A stretch of DNA of 64,000 nucleotides from Polytrichum commune (lineage: Eukaryota > Streptophyta > Polytrichopsida > Polytrichales > Polytrichaceae), in the NCBI GenBank assembly GCA_950295325.1, contig OX485804.1, positions 66,316,033 through 66,380,032 on the forward strand, in the 5' to 3' direction. The notes below the pieces were generated by a model that was not told the origin of the DNA, did not search any database, and saw only the letters and a list, made by a program, of their open reading frames with translations. This document shows positions 62,501 through 64,000 of this stretch, in pieces. The position numbers and the translations under genes were made by a program. Numbering within the stretch: the stretch's first letter is position 1; every line of letters begins with the position of its first letter.

Positions 62501-63683
62501 AAAGAGCAATCACAGTCGGTCGGTTGCAGTAGAATGACAGTGTTGAGAGTGACACCCGAACCTGTTGGCACATAACCCATTGCAGTGAGGATTGATGCAC
62601 ACAAACTCAACTACTTGAACAGCCAGAAAAGCGAATGTATCTTGAACAATCTCAAGTCTTCAGAAAGATTCCCATTTTCCATATATTTCATCAAAAAAAC
62701 AATCTATATATTAGAATTATGCTCTATCTCAACATGACTTTTGGTAGCAAGTTGGTTCTTTCACATACAACACCTTCCATCTTTGGTAAGTTTCTGGTGG
62801 ATGCTTGGAAGTACTGTGGAGGTTTGAACAAAGAACATTCTACACTGGTTCATTGAGGGCTAAACTCATTTTGGCATGCCAAGAGGTGCTATATGACTTT
62901 GGTCCTCCATGAACCGAAATAGGTTGCTCTTCATTCAAACCCAAACAGTTACTTTGAGCATGCACCACAAGAGTGGAAAGAAATTATTTAACATTGCACA
63001 CAAAACAGCCTATGGAAAGTTATAGGTGACCAACCAATTCCCAACAAAAGTCTCATCGAGTTCAGAGTAACTGTATTATTGCACACACACTTCTTTTATA
63101 TTACCTCCTTGTCAATATCCGTATACATCGGAGACTCTTGTGACGACATAATAACTTGGGCCTTCACGAAACTCCGCAGCCCTTCCTTGTCCATTATGTC
63201 TTGGTTGTCTCCATTCGGATTCGGTGATGCCGAACCTGGCAAAAGCCCAACCTCTCGTTTGAAGCTCGGAGGCTCACTTTCATCAGGCTCACCCCTATCT
63301 TCCGCATCATAAAATTTTGAAGCTGCATCAGACATACTGTCTTGCCGGTGCGAGCTGAATGATGATGAGCCACTCTCATTACCACTCTCATCATTTGCAT
63401 CAAAAAACCGTTCGTCTCCTGAACTCCCTGATTGATTCAATTTGGCTTTCTTTAGTTTCCTACCATGATTAAGTGACAGTTGTTTAATTCCACCTTTTCT
63501 CCCATTTTTCTCAGGACTATTATGCTCATCCTGCTTGTTGTCGCCGTTATGTTTCTCTTTAATGTAAGATCGTGCAAGGTATCGACACGAGATTCCCACA
63601 TGGCCATGGAACTTGTCCTCTATTTCTAGAGATTGTAAGACAGCTCCCACCAGCATGTCGTATTTCCTCATTACAAATTCCAC
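32582..63683 (-). CDS. VPS13: VPS13-family bridge-like lipid transfer protein, plant VPS13M type (5' end outside window)
   Basis: A giant membrane-contact-site protein thought to move glycerolipids in bulk between organelles through a long hydrophobic groove. I placed 46 exons with GT-AG joints, all phases consistent, summing to 10,884 nt (3,627 residues and a TAA stop at 32582-32584). The order of landmarks follows remembered Arabidopsis At4g17140: rod segments, a VPS62 block, C2-like domain, SHR-BD/VAB region, VPS13 C-terminal region with PH-like segment, and a second VPS62 block at the very end. The first exon seen starts mid-protein (VEFVMRKYDMLVGA). The chorein start and expected PH domain must lie beyond 64000. 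No premature stop or frame break was met, so the gene looks intact. Exon coordinates are given in the six block entries. Confidence 0.93.
33187..33580. repeat. Dispersed repeat family C, copy 2 (VPS13 intron 45)
   Basis: It matches 18322-18690 in ordered blocks (GATGCACACCAAATGA, GTGGTGCCACATGACA, TCTCATGCCAAGT, TTTACACTGAATGACTTCATGG, AATTAGTGTGGTCC). It ends about 40 bp before exon 45 in plus coordinates. Confidence 0.6.
34027..34487. mobile_element. MITE family B, copy 2 (VPS13 intron 44)
   Basis: Left end ACTACACCATTTATGGTATT plus TAATGTCACAT. The reverse complement of the right end is TACTAAACCGCTTATGGTAT plus TTAGTGTCACAT. The body matches 11703-12243 except for one internal duplication there. 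It lies between exons 45 and 44. Confidence 0.7.
34924..34944. repeat. Short telomere-type repeat
   Basis: Three perfect CCCTAAA units in a row, then a decayed fourth. It is the Arabidopsis-type plant telomere unit, here inside VPS13 intron 43. Single AAACCCTA words also occur near 42897 and 52870. Confidence 0.9.
36333..36660. mobile_element. MITE family D, copy 1 (VPS13 intron 41)
   Basis: It begins CTCAACATGACTTTTGGTCAGGAGTTGG and then has GCAACACCTTCCATG, TGCTTAGAGG, TTTGGAATGCCAAAGG, AATGAACCA, TTCAAACACTACCT, GTATGCAAAACAGCCCATGGAA. The far end is a decayed inverse of the start. The centre TTTTGGCATGCCAA is palindromic in most copies. Length about 330 bp, non-coding. Confidence 0.75.
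40196..40470. mobile_element. MITE family D, copy 2 (VPS13 intron 35)
   Basis: It shares CTCAATGGGGCTTTTTGTTGGGAGGTAATCCCC at the start, CATTGGTTGCTTTGCTTACAACA, GGTGCATGC, GTTCGTTGAGGACCAA, CTTGGCATGCCAA, CTCAATGAACTGATATAGAATG and TTCAAACCTCCATG with the other copies. The right end is shortened. Confidence 0.75.
41205..41475. mobile_element. MITE family D, copy 3 (VPS13 intron 34)
   Basis: Contains TACAACACCTTCCATGATCGG, GGATGCTTGGAGGTTG, CATTTTGGCATGCCAAAAGG, CCCTCAATGAACCGATACAGG and CTTCATTCTAATTCACAGG. Ends are indistinct on the left. It stops about 100 bp before exon 34. Confidence 0.7.
41925..42135. repeat. Repeat family F, copy 1 (VPS13 intron 33)
   Basis: Blocks shared in order with 60635-60850: GAACACCTATATTTGA, GTGTGGTTAG or GCGTGGTTAG, ACACCAACAA, GACTACGT(G/A)CTCA(G/A)AATTTG, ATAGTC, GGGG(G/T)(G/A)GACC(C/T)ATATGATCAT and TTCACT(A/T)TG. 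A 153-codon plus-strand frame passes through it but is not shared by the other copy. Confidence 0.65.
43183..43435. mobile_element. MITE family D, copy 4 (VPS13 intron 31)
   Basis: Contains GTTATCCTTTCACTCAATGAGGGTTTTCATTGGGAG, GGTGCATGCTTGGAGGT, TTCGCATGCCAAAG, AATGAACCAATATAGAATG, TTTGAACCTCCA and CTCCCGACCAGAAGTCATATTGA. It abuts exon 31. Confidence 0.7.
45890..46025. mobile_element. MITE family D, copy 5, internally deleted (VPS13 intron 27)
   Basis: The start TATCCTATAACTCAATGGGGGCATTTCGTTGAGAATTGG runs into TCCAATGGTTACTTTGCATACAATATCAAC, then ACATGGAAGGTATTGTATGCAGAGCAATTAACGCC. The two inner blocks form a hairpin. The middle of the element is lost. Confidence 0.7.
47109..52223 (-). 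other. VPS13: VPS13 exons 19-26: rod segment with C2-like domain
   Basis: Exons: 52059-52223, 51515-51678, 50964-51147, 50353-50646, 49129-49326, 48700-48742, 48347-48498, 47109-47669 (587 residues). Exons 19-21 continue the rod (SASFYDDFGGF, WEPLVEPCTALIR, DLNVNVSVANANMLLEAYSSW). Exons 22-25 form a C2-like beta domain (GKFVAIRIGGAELP, VSVTWDEVFVFEVQ, NNAEIVVTDLARG, TPVGFRQLSL). The short 43-nt exon 24 is needed to complete it. Exon 26 has an acidic loop (EEEDEEDSEETESGG) and then NGPWSPVRLNYG and ISNETDYHLEFRL. Calcium-binding Asp positions of the C2 fold could not be judged. Confidence 0.86.
52469..55711 (-). other. VPS13: VPS13 exons 14-18: first VPS62 block
   Basis: Exons: 55630-55711, 54723-55118, 53581-53789, 52941-53142, 52469-52802 (about 408 residues). 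It has repeating Trp-Arg/Glu-Pro...Pro-Gly...Gly-Cys/Asp units characteristic of the VPS62 family: AFWRPRPPPGFAVLGDC, WLPIPPEGYVALGCVV, WAFWRVDNSIG, VSIWRPNVHA and FWEPVAPPGYKTIGCIAG. Exon 14 is only 82 nt. Its acceptor was chosen as TAG/AGGCC because the nearer CAG would break the frame. An acidic Ser/Asp linker in exon 15 (DSDHQHSDDEEEIEG) separates two units. Confidence 0.88.
55235..55575. mobile_element. MITE family D, copy 6 (VPS13 intron 14)
   Basis: A near complete copy. Left end GTTATCCTGAAACTCAACATGACATTTGATCGGGAGATGG. The right end is the inverse of ACTCGATTGGACATTTCGTTGGGAGCTTG. The centre is CTCATTTTGGCATGCCAAGAGG. Inner ends are GTTGTTGTCCATA and TGTATGCAAAACAACC. Confidence 0.75.
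59824..60305. repeat. Perfect 56-bp inverted repeat bracketing VPS13 exon 7
   Basis: 59824-59879 and 60250-60305 are exact reverse complements over 56 of 56 positions, with weak pairing for a few more bases inward. The 370-nt loop contains the whole of exon 7 (59911-60054). One arm lies in the intron before it and one in the intron after. The arms do not match the MITE families found elsewhere here. In the pre-mRNA they could pair into a long hairpin. Confidence 0.9.
60635..60850. repeat. Repeat family F, copy 2 (VPS13 intron 5)
   Basis: See 41925-42135 for the shared blocks. Nearby at about 60841-60898, AATGTGGTGTTCAATTTTCC faces the inverse AAAATTGAACACCACGAAG, a small hairpin of 19 bp arms. 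The unit may be a MITE with lost ends. Confidence 0.6.
62725..63070. mobile_element. MITE family D, copy 7 (VPS13 intron 1)
   Basis: Left end CTCAACATGACTTTTGGTAGCAAGTTGG. The reverse complement of the right end is AACTCGATGAGACTTTTGTTGGGAATTGG. The centre is CTCATTTTGGCATGCCAAGAGG with TGGTTCATTGAGG and CCATGAACC around it. About 345 bp, the clearest copy for defining the ends. The beginning of an eighth copy (AACTCGGTGAAACTTATGTTGGGAGGTGG) is cut by the window edge at 63976-64000. Confidence 0.8.
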
Positions 63684-64000
63684 CTGCAGAACCAGCCTTC
63701 ATTCAGTTGGCATAACTTGACACAAAAATTATTTGATCTCTATCTGACACACATCAAACAACCACTTGTAGTTTGGTGGGATAAAATATAATGCAGAATC
63801 TAATTCCAATAAAGAATAACCTTTCTAGGTCAAGAATCTATGATCTATTCAAGATATATATTTACCTCTCAGGGCCTGAATAACTGGAGAGTTTGAGTGA
63901 ATAGTTACCCTTCATAATGGCTCACATGCATATTGAAAGATCAATTGATATAGATATGAGTTATACTTTTAACTCGGTGAAACTTATGTTGGGAGGTGGT

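Larger units (their letters stand above)
55948..63683 (-). other. VPS13: VPS13 exons 1-13: lipid-channel rod segments
   Basis: Exons: 63105-63683, 62001-62561, 61502-61645, 61263-61376, 60924-61108, 60412-60520, 59911-60054, 59024-59380, 58156-58406, 57273-57696, 56783-56977, 56434-56537, 55948-56240 (1,153 residues). Family landmarks are LQSLEIEDK, VSLSTLSFYCNRP, VKGLLGKGKDRVV, GNLQISDDN, CDMRDPEGSSF, VRVVFLNRFVQE, AYFMGL, LKLDLSLSKPIIILPR and VDAKLGPTQQQ. Two acidic low-complexity loops (exon 1 around RFFDANDESGNESGSSS; exon 2 EDKEED to DDDADDD) interrupt the rod and are probably disordered surface loops. Exon 7 is unusual in being bracketed by a perfect inverted repeat. Confidence 0.88.

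Noticed and set aside
63866-63935. Possible upstream VPS13 exon ending at GAGAG/GTAAAT (KLSSYSGPER)
   Set aside because: Its phase does not fit the next exon, and I see no match to the expected protein; treated as intron.
1-64000. tRNA, rRNA, CRISPR arrays, bacterial operons or viral genes
   Set aside because: None seen by eye; the spliced plant genes and MITEs exclude a prokaryotic source. A covariance-model search would be needed to exclude small RNAs fully.

Overview
The window is nuclear DNA of a land plant. Three plant-type genes lie on the minus strand, their GT-AG introns can be placed by eye, and the rest is filled with MITEs, degraded LINEs and microsatellites. The proteins are clearly homologous to Arabidopsis families as I remember them but diverged, and the moderate introns packed with small transposons would fit a lycophyte, fern or bryophyte. 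The exact lineage is a guess.

Layout: 1-4486 is gene-free and holds a 1.7-kb Harbinger-like element. 4487-9659 (minus) is a complete 12-exon F-box/leucine-rich-repeat gene of the SKIP17 type with a very acidic tail. 9660-19423 is repeat DNA with several MITEs and a broken LINE end (minus, about 13700-14480). 19424-20731 (minus) is an intronless receptor-like cytoplasmic kinase that has lost the main catalytic residues (a pseudokinase). About 0.8 kb upstream of its start is a three-copy tandem repeat (21560-22485), followed by a fold-back element with internal tandem repeats (23175-23945). 27000-31181 (+) is a degraded LINE with RNase H, interrupted by a 551-bp hAT-like element.

32582-63683 (minus) is a giant VPS13-family gene (bridge-like lipid transfer protein, plant VPS13M type). 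I could place 46 exons whose phases all join, giving 3,627 residues plus a stop. The N-terminal part (chorein domain, PH domain) lies beyond the right edge. Its introns carry at least eight copies of one MITE family and two copies of another repeat. Exon 7 is flanked by a perfect 56-bp inverted repeat, which is the most distinctive structural signal I found.

The three genes look like independent housekeeping or signalling genes and not a cluster: an SCF ubiquitin-ligase adaptor, a LysM-kinase-related pseudokinase and a membrane-contact-site lipid transporter. I see no dedicated new multi-gene system. The unusual content is in repeat architecture and possible effects on splicing and promoters.
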